DNA of 64,000 nt. Source: Flabesymbios commensalis. Taxonomy: Eukaryota > Annelida > Polychaeta > Terebellida > Flabelligeridae. Numbering within the stretch: position 1 is the stretch's first letter; every line of letters begins with the position of its first letter. The stretch is taken from assembly GCA_964017125.1 (NCBI GenBank), contig OZ024902.1, positions 105,940,560 to 106,004,559 on the forward strand, written 5' to 3'. A program made the translations under genes and the position numbers. Positions 10,925 through 22,200 of this stretch are shown one piece after another. The notes under the pieces are model-generated. The model ran no database searches. It had not been told where the DNA came from and saw nothing but the letters and a program-made list of their open reading frames with translations.

Positions 10925-11430
10925 ATATGGTAAAAAATTTGGTGCAATACACATAAAAAAATGTTGAGTGAATCGCATTAACGAGAAAAATGATCGAAAA
11001 AAAGGTCAAATGTGAAATTGATCAAGGTTTAGTCATGATTAACCTGTATGTGAAGTTTAATGTAAATTCCAGAAGCGACAAACAAGTTATAGCACTTGCT
11101 AAAATTTTGGTTGAGGCCTAAAAAGCATCTGAAATCATATTATCTCAATTTATAATCCAAAATCTCTTTATTTAGCTACCTAGGGGTAATTTTTAAAACT
11201 TGAAGAATTTCTGTCCAATGTTGTTGTAACTCACAAAAATATTTAGGTTAGCAGATCTAAATAGAAAGAAAACTACAAGGATTTGTGTCCTAACCAAGTA
11301 ACAATTCAAATAATATTTCAGTTATAAAAGAAAGTATGAGGGATGTAGATTTAACATATATATGACATACATTTATTCCGGAGTTTCTTAAATCTATAGG
11401 CAATAGTTTGTTTTTCATCTGTTTACTCAC
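10925..11430. other. Intron 2, right part, no recognised feature
   Basis: AT-rich sequence between the MITE and the donor of exon 2. Confidence 0.45.
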
Positions 11431-11564
11431 ACATAGCTGATCAGCATTCCATGTATCCAGGTTGACTGATTTCACCTTTGAGATATGAACACCAAGATTT
11501 CTATGAATTCCAGCACAGCGTATACATAGGAAAATACCTAGATTCCACGACGACCATCTTGGTC
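11431..11564 (-). CDS. SMAP: SMAP-type ArfGAP, exon 2 (zinc finger and arginine finger)
   Basis: This 134-nt exon has acceptor TTTGCAG|GA and donor CTATGT|GTGAGT. Its first two bases complete a glycine codon begun in exon 1. The next 44 codons read [28 protein letters not shown], then [16 protein letters not shown]. They supply the second cysteine pair (C-I-R-C) of the ArfGAP zinc finger, spaced exactly 16 residues from the C-V-D-C pair of exon 1. They also supply the GIHR arginine that, in the family, acts as the finger stimulating GTP hydrolysis on Arf. VKSVNLD-W is a family signature. The exon ends in phase 0. Inverted minisatellite arms lie in the introns on both sides of it. Confidence 0.95.
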
Positions 11565-12249
11565 CTGCAAAGTAGATGATTTAAAATATGTAATACTGCA
11601 TTATTTGTCAGGGAAGGAAAAAAAAACACTGGTGAAAAAATACACACAAACATGATGTTGATTTTATTCACGCCCGTGAAAATTTATGCATGGTCTGAAA
11701 GCAATAATTTTCACAATAAAACATTAATTTTATCATTTATTAGATTTGATTGCTTTAACCCTTTCAGGCCTGAATTTACCATTGTCATCTTCATCCACTT
11801 CAAGCCGCAAGTTGCTGTCGCAATTCTCGACTTGTAGTGGATGAAGATGATTTGATGTGGTTTTAAAATTAAAGAAAATTACCACGTATTGGTAAACCAG
11901 TTTCATGAAAATTTTCATTCTAAAACCCTCAGTTGAAGGGAAATCAAGTCAGTTTTCAGGGATGTAAAATTATTAAGCCGTTTAGTCCATTGCACACGAT
12001 TAAATATTATAGAGGAGTAACACCAGTCACAGAATAAATGTTAAGGTTGAAAAATAGACATTGTTTATCAAGCTCCGCACTTGTGAGTTTTTCTTGGCGG
12101 TAGTACGCATGCGATAGTACACATGCGTGCAGACCTTTTCCATGTCATATTATTGATTTCTATGTCTCACTAATTTCTACAGCACAAAATGTAAACATTT
12201 CGGCTCTCACATATTCAAAATCGAGTAAATAAACTTAAATTATATACTA
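11565..12249. other. Intron 1, left end, with a small hairpin
   Basis: Mostly unrecognised sequence. A stem of about 18 bp forms between 11783-11803 (CATCTTCATCCACTTCAAG) and 11829-11849 (CTTGTAGTGGATGAAGATGA). The stretch TTAACCCTTTCAGGCCTGAA at 11756 resembles the end of piggyBac-like elements, but I found no matching right end. Confidence 0.45.
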
Positions 12250-12440
12250 CAGTGGAGACCCGGTATCGGACCGCCTCACAAAGCGGACCATCCCGGAATA
12301 CGGACCATCTTTTTTCAGTCCCAAATATTTCCCCATTCACATAATGTATTATCAGATTCAGAAAGCGGACCGACCCGCGATTCGGGACACGGACCACCCT
12401 TTTTCAGTCCCAAATCATAAAAGGACTCTAAATTAACAGA
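12250..12440. mobile_element. Possible solo end of a pogo-like repeat
   Basis: TA followed by CAGTGGAGACCCGGTATCGG resembles a pogo/Tigger terminus. Inside are two ~100-bp direct repeats containing CGGACCA(T/C)C-TTTTTTCAGTCCCAAAT. No opposite end was found, so this is a fragment or a different family. Confidence 0.35.
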
Positions 12441-12472
12441 CCAGCAAAAAAAATAACACTTTTACAGTTATA

Positions 12473-12720
12473 TATGCATCAATAAAGGGACCAGCTGCGG
12501 CTGGATTCACTAATGGGACCAGTTGTAGCTGGATCCACTAAGAAACCAGCACTGGCATAACTTACTAAGTTCACTAGCCCTGGTTGTATCTAATAAAGGG
12601 ACCAGATCTGGTTGAATCCAGCAAAGGAACAGCGTTGGCTGGATCCACTAAGAGGACCGGAGCTGCATGGCAGGATCCACAAAAGTGGCCAGCGCTGGCT
12701 GGATCCACTGAGCTCAGGGG
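12473..12720. repeat. Minisatellite arm, right (intron 1), inverted relative to 9362-9655
   Basis: About nine degenerate ~28-bp units (GGACCAG-TCTGG-TGGATCCACTAAGA type) on the plus strand. This is the colinear reverse complement of the left arm, including the individual variant units. Exon 2 lies between the two arms. Confidence 0.8.
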
Positions 12721-13689
12721 GCATAGAGCTTTTCAATCTCCTATGTTTCTGGGGGAGTTTTCGCACAGTGGAGGGTATTTTTGCGCACTGAATTGTGTAA
12801 CAGGGTGGAGACCCATGTGGTCTCACCACCCCAAATGCCAGTCCCATTGAAACGCAAGTATAATGCCAACATTCTAAGAGCCAAAATTACCACTTTTGTC
12901 CCTAGCTGCTCCCCTATGTGACACACCATAATAAAGCCTAAGCTGTCCTTTTTCAAAAACAGGTTCGAAAATGGTATGCAACTTCATGAGTTTTGAGTTA
13001 CGCTCCCATGTTGGTAAAAAGGGCTGTTTTGCCCAGATCTCCCAAAATATTCTTACGCCCATTCCCAGAAAAGACACATTTCCTTTTCACCCCCTGTATC
13101 CATCCGAAAATCTCACAACACAGTATACCTCATGTCACGCCTGAAGAAAACAATGTGGGCTTGCAAATACTCCACACAATTACAACATTCCTGTATTTTT
13201 TTTAATTCACCAGAAGCGGAAACAAGTGTAAAGCAGGAATTTATGACAGACTCTCCAGTCAGTAGCCACCCCCCCTTTATTTCGGCTCATTTAGGTGAGA
13301 CCATGTTGCATATAATTTTCATTTAGTTTTTTTCCAAATGGCTTCAGGATTCCTTCCGGCGCATGTCTGTTTTTATATCAACCTGATACAACTACTGGAA
13401 AAAAATGAAATTTTAAGTTTTGGAAACCGAAAAATCAGCATTTTCTGGGATGTAAAATAAAAGGGAACTATTTTCATGGCGGATGAAAAAAGTTTGATAC
13501 GAAACGACGCAGTTTTTATGTATGCGGCATTAAAACAACTGTCAACCAACGAAAATCAAAACTTTTTTTATAACTGCGGAAATGCTAAAAGAAATATTTG
13601 ACCACATTCCACAGTTTTAAATCAGCAAGAAAAATGCTGTGCTAGATCTAAATCTGAGCCAAATTATAACAAGAGCACACTCGACAATA
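12721..13689. other. Intron 1 segment with no recognised feature
   Basis: Several 60-85 codon open frames occur on both strands with no family resemblance. No repeat structure is recognised. Confidence 0.4.
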
Positions 13690-14200
13690 GCTGGCCGCCA
13701 TTATTGAACTTGTCCAAGAACTACTTATTAGTAGCATGCATAACAAATTTGAAAAGGATGCGTGAAAAACTTTTCAAGTTATCGCGCCCACAAAGTCAAA
13801 TTATTGACGTAAAATGCAAAAAATCACAATAAATCAGTCATTTTGAAATTTTTTTCAGCCATTATTGAACTTGTCCAAGAACTACTTATTAGTAACATGC
13901 ATAACAAATTTGAAGGGGATAAATCGGCCATTTTGAATTTTTTTTCAGCCATTATTGAACTTGTCCAAGAACTACTTATTAGTACCATGCAAAACAAATT
14001 TGAAGAGGATACGTGAAAAACTTTTCAAGTTATCGCGCCAACAAGGTCAAATCATTGACGTAAAAGGAGAAAAATCGCAATAAGTCAGCCATTTCGAAAA
14101 AAATTTCTGCCATTATTGAACTTGTCTGAGAACTGGTCATTAGTAACATTCATAACAAATTTGGGAAGGATACATGAAAAAAGTTATTGCGCCCACAAGC
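13690..14200 (+). repeat. Tandem array of ~160-bp units, four copies
   Basis: Units begin near 13700, 13859, 13949 and 14110 with CCATTATTGAACTTGTC(C/T). They contain TAGTA-CATGCATAACAAATT and ACTTTTCAAGTTATCGCGCC, and end with AATCAGTCATTTTGAA. The second unit is shortened. Non-coding. Confidence 0.75.
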
Positions 14201-14989
14201 AAATGTTAACGCCGACGCCGCCAAACTTCAATTGCAATAGCCCACCTTTTTTATTTAAAATTAAAAGGCAGGCTAAAAACGGATTTTCATCCTTATAGCT
14301 ATGAAACTTCCATTTTTACCCTTGGTGCGTCACATGAGGAAGTGCAGGGCAGGCAAACAAAACTTCACCCAGGTTTTACCCTGGGCAAACTAATGCAGCC
14401 TTCCCCAGGTTTCTTTGGGATTCCCACATTGTTTTGTCCAAATGGTTTTAATGATGTCCTCCAGAACTTCCTCATAGGGCAGTGGACATAGTCTATTTTC
14501 ATTTTTGTGCATTTTCTTACAAAAATTAAAAAAAGGCACATGTGTAAAAAAAATTTCAGAAGAAGCCACAGCATGCCTGTTCCACTTACTTCTTCAAGCA
14601 TTTGTTGCAGCTATCATGAAATTAAAGGCGAGAGCTGACATCATTTTTCGTAATTGCGAGAAATCTAATGATGGGAACCTCCAGAACAGATGATAAAAGT
14701 GCCATTCAAAACAAATAACTCTTCCAATTCTACAATGATGGTTTCATTTCTACCAGTAATAGTGAGCGTAAACAAGCAAACAAAGAAAACAAGACTACAT
14801 AAGTCCAGGAGCTCCCGCTCCGAATTAGAATTTGATTTAAGCAATTTTGTGTAGGGTTATTCATGTAGTCCTAAGCTAGATCAAAAATCAAGACGCAAGA
14901 CAACTAGGTCTAAGAAGCCCAGTCTAAGAGTAAGATAAGAACTAGACAGTCTGTCTGAGATTGCAAACCCCCATTGAAATTAATGATCC
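14201..14989. other. Intron 1 segment with no recognised feature
   Basis: No exon or repeat family recognised. The 62-78 codon frames here look like chance. Confidence 0.4.
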
Positions 14990-16790
14990 TAATCAGTATC
15001 CCAGTAATGGTCTACCTATCTGGCACGGTTTACCCAATATCAGGCCAATCGAGGTAACTAATAGCTGATTTACGGTCATTTTGAATTCGATATAAATTAG
15101 TTAAAAACTTAGGGTGCATCCTCCCCCGGAACCTCAAATTTTGTTTTATAGTAATGGACTAACATACAGTTTGCAAAATATTGGGCATGTGAAAGTAAAT
15201 AATGGCCGATAGGGGGCTATTTTGAATTTGATCGAGTCAGAATTTTTCAAGATGCATCCTCAGCTGAAATCTCACATTTCATTCTATAGTAATCGTCTAG
15301 TTATCTAGCACGGTTTACCAAATATCGGCCATGTGAAAGTGAATAATGGCCTAAAGGCGGCCATTTTGAATTTGATCAAGTCGAAATTTTCCAAGATGCA
15401 TCCTCAGCTGAAATCTCACATTTCATTCTATAGTAATGGTCTAGCCATCTAGCACTGTTTACCAAATATCGCCCATGTGAAAGTGAATAATGGCCAATAG
15501 GAGGCCATTTTGAATTTGATCAAGTCAAAATTTTTCAAGATGCATCCTCTCCTGAAATCTCACATTTTGTTTTATAGTAATGGTCTAGCCATCTAGTACG
15601 GTTACCAAAAACAGGCTATGTGAAAGTGAATAACGGCCGATAGGCGGCCATTTTGAATTTGATCGAGTCAATTTTTTCAAGATGCATCCTCTCTTGTAAT
15701 CTCACATTTTGCTTTATAGTAATGGTCCAGCTATCTAACACGTTTACCAAATATCAGCAATGTAAAAGTAAATAGTGGCCGATAGGCGGCCATTTTGAAT
15801 TCGATTGAGTCATAAATTTTCAAAAGGCATCCTCTCTCGAAACGTCACATTTTGTTTTATAGTAATGGTCTAGCTATCTAGCACGGTCTACCTGATATCA
15901 GGCCTATCGAGGTAAATAATGCTGATTGTCGGCCATTTTGAATTTGTAAGTTAAAAATTTTCAGGGTGCATCCTCCCCCGAAAACTCACACTTTGTTTTA
16001 TAGTAATCAGGTAATGGTCTAGCCATCTAGCACGGTTTACCAAATATCAGCCATGTGAAAATGAATAATGGCCGAAAAGGCGGCCATTTTAAATTTGATC
16101 AAGTCAAATTTTTTCAAGATGCATCCTCATCTGAAATCTCACATTTCGTTTTATAGTAATGGTCTAGCCATCTAGCACGGTTGACCAAATATCGGCCATG
16201 TGAAAGTGAATAATGGCCGATAAGCGGCCATTTTGAATTTTATCGAGTCGAATTTTTTCAAGATGCATCCTCTCCTGAAATCACACATTTTGTTTTATAG
16301 TAATGGTCTAGCCATCTAGCACTGTTTACCAAATAACGGCCATGTGAAAGTGAATAATGGCCGATTGGCGGCCATTTTGAACTTGGACGAGTTGATTTTT
16401 TTCAAAATGCATTGTCTCCTGAAACCTTACAATTTGTTTTATAGTAATGGTGTAGATATCTTGAGCGGTTTTCATGATATTCCACAATATCAGGCCTGTC
16501 GAGGTGAATACTGGCCGATAGGCGGCCATTTTGAATTTTATCAACTTGAAATTTTTCAAGATGCATCCTCTCCTGAAACCTTACAATTTATTTCATATTA
16601 ATGGTGTAGCTATCTTAAGCGGTTTTCATGATATTCCGCAATATCAGGCCTGTCGAGGTGAATAATGGCCGATAGGCGGCCATTTCTAATTTTATCGACT
16701 TGAAATTTTTCAAGATGCATCCTCTCCTGAAACCTCACAATTTGTAATGGTGTAGCTATCTTGAGCGGTTTTCATGATATTCCGCAAAAT
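14990..16790 (+). repeat. Tandem array of ~146-bp units, about twelve copies
   Basis: Each unit carries TAGTAATGGTCTAGC(C/T)ATCT, GCACGGTTTACCAAATATC, GTGAA-TAATGGCCGATAGG and CGGCCATTTTGAATTTGAT. It ends with TTTTTCAAGATGCATCCTC. The last three units (from about 16440) form a distinct subtype with GGTTTTCATGATATTCCGCA, so the array has at least two local expansions. Open frames in it are repeat shadows. Confidence 0.85.
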
Positions 16791-17130
16791 CTTTCAGTCG
16801 AATTTACCGATGTTATAAATTAGGTCAAAGTGCTGGGTCAACTTCAAGGTCAAGGTCCAAAAAACTGAAAAGGCACAACTAGGGACCTTAGACAACATGT
16901 ATGTGCAATATGACTGTCATCGGCCCAGTACTTTTCGAGTTCTGCTCCGGAAACGAAGTGCGCGTCAAAACGTCTAAATAGGTCATAGTTCTGAACCAGA
17001 AGTAGGACAAAGTTCAAATACCCCAAAAGGCACAACTAGACTCCCTAGGGGTGTTGTGTGTAAAATTTGAAGCCAATCGGACAAGTACTTCTAGTGATAT
17101 GCTCCGGAAACAAATTGTTAACGGACGGCC
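16791..17130 (+). repeat. GGTCAAAG/TCCGGAAAC repeat, two tandem units
   Basis: Two ~150-bp units each contain AAAAGGCACAACTAG, a CCCTAGGGG-like block, TGTGCAA-or-TGTAAAAT and CAAGTACTTCTAGTGATATG or similar. They end in GCTCCGGAAACGAA or GCTCCGGAAACAAA. They are distant relatives of the units at 9780-10140. Confidence 0.6.
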
Positions 17131-17461
17131 AAACGCCGTAACATCTTCATTTTCTCCTCTGCGAGCTTGCGTATTGAATTCAGATTAAAAATATTTTAAC
17201 CTGTTCATTATCCACCTGGAAGTAACCCACATACCAAAAATTGTTATCCTAGCTTATTTTCTAACAAAGTTATAGGCAAAAGAAGAGAAAAAAAAAACGG
17301 AGGTAAAATCCATAGCTCCCTCCGTCTCACCTACGGTGACGGCAGGAGCTAAATATGTCTTTTATTCCAGTGTACCATATCACAAATTCACATAAATCCC
17401 CAAAAAAACATGAAAAAAACACCGAAATGACGTCTGAGAGACCAAAATGATGTGATCATGG
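17131..17461. other. Intron 1 segment with no recognised feature
   Basis: Nothing recognised. This stretch runs up to the MITE at 17462. Confidence 0.4.
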
Positions 17462-17724
17462 CAGAGTTTCCGCCAGAAATGTTTAAACGGGGGGGGGGGG
17501 GGGGTCAAAAAGGGGTGGGGGTCTGGGGATCCAAAAGGGGTGGGCTGTCTGGGGGGTCTTCATCCAGGAGAAAAAAAATCAAATTTCAAAATTTTAGTGC
17601 TTAAAATGGCCTATTTTAACTGAAATGTCACCAGAATATGGAAAATATCTTTATTTTTTTGGGCAACAAGTGGGGATATCTCTCCCTTTGCGGATCTCCC
17701 GGACCCCCCCTGGCGAAAACCCTG
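17462..17724. mobile_element. hAT-like MITE, 263 bp, 5-bp target duplication CATGG
   Basis: Left end CAGAGTTTCCGCCAG and right end, reverse complemented, CAGGGTTTTCGCCAG differ at two of 15 bases. CATGG lies on each side (17457-17461 and 17725-17729). A 16-nt G-run sits near the left end. A 131-codon minus-strand frame crossing the right end is not a gene. Confidence 0.8.
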
Positions 17725-18357
17725 CATGGTGATGAATAGCGAGAGACAGGAGAGAGGTTCCAAAAACCCAAATATGAAAAGCGAGAGACACAAGAGATAC
17801 AAGAGACAAGAGAGAGAGTAAAAATTATAGATTTTTAAAATTATTTTATTCAAAAGGAGCAGATAAAAGAGCAGTATTCGGCCGGCAAATATAGCATGAC
17901 TTTGTCTTAGACTATGTCCGTAGGCGTAGTTTAGCCGTAAAATAACGTTTTGCAATGTGGCGATGAATGCTAGAGATATCAACCCCAATGTCCGAAAAAT
18001 GTTCATAACTCATGGCTATAAGGATGAGAATCCATCAAAATTTCTCTTCTTCCATGACCCCCTCATGGACTTGAAAAAAAAAAAATTGGAGGCCGGAGGC
18101 TATGCCCAAATTTCTGATTGTTATGTGCATATATGGTATATTTGCTACTACTGTTACTGTATTGTGGGGCACTCGTTGGGTGCCCTGATGTATCTAAAAA
18201 CAAAACTCTCAACAGCGGCATCATCTCGGTAGCTTTCTTCAGCTGCTTCAAAAAATTCAAGTGTCTGGGTGATGTTTTGGATTCTGTTACCCCCATAACA
18301 ATTTGCCATAGACCCTATTGTCATATTGAGGTGCCATCGTTTGGACGTTTTTATAAT
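17725..18357. other. Intron 1 segment, purine-rich tract, no recognised gene
   Basis: A GAGA-rich stretch (17738-17822) is followed by unique-looking sequence. On the minus strand 18154-18300 is open in two frames without resemblance to any family I know. It may be an old coding fragment, but I cannot name it. Confidence 0.35.
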
Positions 18358-18472
18358 CGAAGTGACTCGCACGATAGACTGGTGCGCCGGCATACCAGTT
18401 TGCAAGTGTATAGCGGTATGTAGATCTAGAACGCGGGTATGCCGTGCCGGCGGCCGGAACACCTTACTTAAC
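18358..18472. repeat. Outer inverted-repeat arm, left of the BEL element
   Basis: GAAGTGACTCGCACGATAGA, then TGCAAGTGTATAGCGGTATG, TCTAGAACGCGGGTATGCCG and TGCCGGCGGCC. The reverse complement of 27150-27240 carries the same blocks in the same order. This suggests both are ends of one older inverted-repeat element into which the BEL element inserted. Confidence 0.6.
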
Positions 18473-18754
18473 CTATAGACATATCACCTAGCCCTAGAAG
18501 CAGGCTGCCTGGGCCTTCTGATTAATCGCAGGGATCATGATTACAATGTGAACTGTGTGTATGAGGATATATATGCAAGTTGCCCATATAGGCTCCCTAT
18601 ATATTTTAAACTTCTCCTACAGTGTATTTAATTGTAGGCATACTGATAGGTGAAACAAGAACAGTGGATATAACACCACCTAAAACGCAATTATTTTCAA
18701 CAGTGCATATAACACACAGCCTAGGATGCAGGGTATTACCAACAGCAGAGTGAT

Positions 18755-19246
18755 TGTCCGCGATGGGGACAAATTGGAGATAATCAGATCAAGGACGATA
18801 AAAAAGCGATGTTTAAATTAAACTTTAATCACTGGTAATTGTGGCGACAATTTCCGACGGACCGGAGTTGGTCCAGTGTTGGACAAAAAGCATGTGAACA
18901 AGACGTCAAGAATCAAGATGGTTTCTTCAGATTTCTAGTTCAACACATTTATTGTCTATTTCACGTATTTGACACTGACAGCAAGAACTTGATGAGCTTT
19001 GTAACTTTATTTCACTTTTGATTTGACAGGTTAAATACTGGTGAACAGTGCAGATTACATATTGAAATTCGGAAAATTGTCCAGAAACAAACTCAATAAA
19101 TCAATGACTGAATATAACATATTTTGTAAACAAACTCGTTTTGAGATAATTCTGTTCGGTGAGTGTTATGTGTTCGGTACCTGTTCTAAGTTTAAGTAAA
19201 CATATAAAAGCATACAAACAAGTAGAATACAAGTCAATCGACGACA
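18755..19246 (-). repeat. 3' LTR of the BEL/Pao element (492 bp)
   Basis: It is identical to 26249-26740 except for one base. Adjoining it on the inner side is a G-rich purine tract on the minus strand (complement of 19247-19260), as expected for the polypurine tract. A TATA-like TTTATATG lies near the start of the LTR in element orientation. Confidence 0.95.
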
Positions 19247-19293
19247 TGCCCGCCCCCCTGACAATGGTCAGCAAAAAATGTCCTTTTATTTTT

Positions 19294-22200
19294 TTACTTA
19301 ACATTCTCTTCTAAAACACAAATTTTTGCAACTGGGCGCATGTAAGTATTCTTTGCTGTACGAACACGTACACTTCTCACTTTCCCATCATCAGACATTA
19401 TAGTTTCAGTCACTCGTCCGAGCTCCCACTGACCACGTGGAAGGTTATAATCAACAACAATAACTAAATCACCCTGACTCACAGGTGACACATCTTTATG
19501 CCACTTGCTCCGTATAGTCAATGTTGGCAAGTACACTCGTAACCAACGTCGGTTCACATGATCAGCAATGACTTGAGTTTGTCGCCAATGCTTGCGACTA
19601 TAAATTTCATTCTGACTACAGTGATCAGGAAGAGTCGTATTGTATGCACGACCACGAAGAAAATGATTCGGAGTCAAGGCCGTGTAATCAGAAGGTTCAC
19701 TGCTATTATGAGTTAATGGTCGACTGTTAATAACTGCCTCAACTTCTGTGAGCGCAGTTCTCAAGACAGATTCACATACATACATTTCTTTTAACACAGC
19801 TTTCAAAGCAATTTTAGTTGTTTTCACAAGTCTCTCCCAAGCACCACCAAAATGGGGTGCAAGTGGAGGATTAAAATGCCATTGTATACCCAACTGTGAT
19901 AAAGCGCCGTCTATAGATTTTTGATCAAGATTTTCAAGGCACAATTTAAGCTCATTGTTAGCACCCACAAAATTTGTCGCGTTATCACTGTACAGATCAT
20001 GTGGTTGCCCTCTCGACTTATAAAGCTTCGCAATGCCAAAATAAAATCATCGGTAGACAAAGAGTCAGCCAGCTCAAGATGAACTGCCCTAGTAGTAAGA
20101 CATGTAAATAAACATCCCCAGCGTTTCACTGAGCTACGACCACGCTTAATCACCATGGGTCCAAAATAATCAACCCCAGTGTGATAAAATGGACCAGAAA
20201 ATACGTCAGTACGGCATTTAGGTAAGTCAGCCATCACAGGAATGTTAGGCTTTACACGCTGTTTCTTACAATACAAACATTTGGATATAACACCCTTTGC
20301 GATACGCCTGGCATTGACAGGCCAATAATTCTGCCTCAGATATGAAATTATTTGTTCAGGTCCACAGTGTTTAAGTTTCACATGAGCATCATTAAAAATC
20401 AAATATGTAATGCGGTGTGAAGTAGGCAATATCAATTGGTATTTAGCTTCAAGTGGGACATGCGCCTTACGAAGACGCCCCCCAACATGAAGATGTCTAC
20501 CATCATAAAATGGTCGTAATGCTAGCAAAGAATCTTTTATATTCAGTTCCCCGTTTTCACATAAATGTTCAACCTCAGCTGAGTAGGTATCATGTTGCGC
20601 TTGCCTGACCCAGCACAGTTCAGCTTCCTGCAATTCAGATATTGACAAATAGCTATTACGAACAGATTCGAGTTTGAAACGGGAAAGAGTGGAAAGGAAG
20701 TTCTTAATAGCCCGTAGGAACCAAGCAGTACAGCGTTTAAGGCGTATCCATTTGGAGAATTTTTCAGAATCAAAGAACGGATCTAAATTTAGTCCATGAA
20801 AGATACTAGGTTCCCCTAGTGGGTATGAATCGGGAGTAACTGCTTTAGTAAGTAATACTGTCTTTCCACTCTTCACCTCCGGATCATCGTTTTCAAGCTC
20901 CTTCAAGTCTTGATTTAAAGAAGGCCAAAATTCCTCATCAGATTTGAGAAACTGTGGTCCACCCAACCAAGGATGATCAATAGTAAGTGCATTAGCAGAC
21001 AAACCACGTGTACAAAAATCAGCAGGGTTTTCAGTGGTAGGTACATGGCGCCACTGACTAGACTGAGTAAATTCACAAATTTCAGCTACTCTATTAGCCA
21101 CAAAAGGCTTAAAACGTTTAGTTTCATTTTTTATGTAGCGAAGGACAGTGGTTGAATCAGTCCAGTAAGTAACACTTTGCATACAAATATGAAGTTCAGC
21201 TTGCAGGTGATTCCACAAACGTACAGCTAGCACCGCGCCTTGTAGTTCGAGACGTGGTATGGACAGTGCTGTACTGATCGGAGCCACACGTGTTTTAGCA
21301 GCAAGAAATGAACAGACAACATTACCATTTAGATGATACCTAAGGTAACAAACAGCACCAAATCCTTTCTCTGATGCATCACAAAATACATGACACTCAA
21401 ATGAAGTTATTGAATCAGTCAAACCTGTATGGTGCCTTGGCAGTTCAAATACACATAGATTTTCTAAATCTTTATTCCAAGTAAACCAAACTGATTCAAG
21501 TTCTTCAGACATAGGCTCATCCCACCCAATTCCCTTACGCCATAGTTCCTGTATAAGGCATTTGGCACGAAATGAGAAGGGAGCCAAAAAACCACATGGG
21601 TCAAATATAGAGCTAACAGCACTTACAACACCCCTTTTTGTTGGAATAATTGTTTTGGGCTGGGGTATAAATACAAATGTGTCTTTGTGTACATTCCACC
21701 TCAGACCTAATGCACGTTGCACAGGAATTTGATTTAGGTCTAAATTTAAATCTTGTATGGCACGCTCACTTTCAGACACAGCTGTCAGAACTGCTTTTCT
21801 GTTTGACATTAGTTTGCACAAGTGAAAGCCACCAAGACTCAATAACTCAACTAGTTCTCTGTAAAGAGTTATGGCTTCAGTTTCAGAGTTTACAGATGTC
21901 ATCATATCATCCACATAAAAATTGTTTAGAACAGTATTAATTGTGGTTTCACAAAATTTATCACTATTCTCATTAGCAGTACGTCTCAGGGCATAATTAG
22001 CACAGCATGGCGAATCAGCAGCTCCAAAAATGTGAACATTCATTCGGTAAGTATCAGGCGGAGCAGAATTTTGCATATCCTCCTTCCACAAAAACCGAAG
22101 GGAATCAGAATCAATTTCAGGTACTTTAACTTGGTGGAACATGCCCTGGACATCTGCTGTGAGTGCTACAGGGTATAATCTGAACCGTTGTAGAACTCCA

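Noticed and set aside
17611-18006. 131-codon minus-strand ORF containing R-Q-G-G-S-G-R-S-A-K-G
   Set aside because: It crosses the right end of a MITE and reads through its terminal inverted repeat. It has no family resemblance outside the repeat.
18154-18462. 102-codon minus-strand ORF, partly exon-like
   Set aside because: The neighbouring frame is open as well. There is no convincing acceptor/donor pair, no known domain and no place in the SMAP protein.
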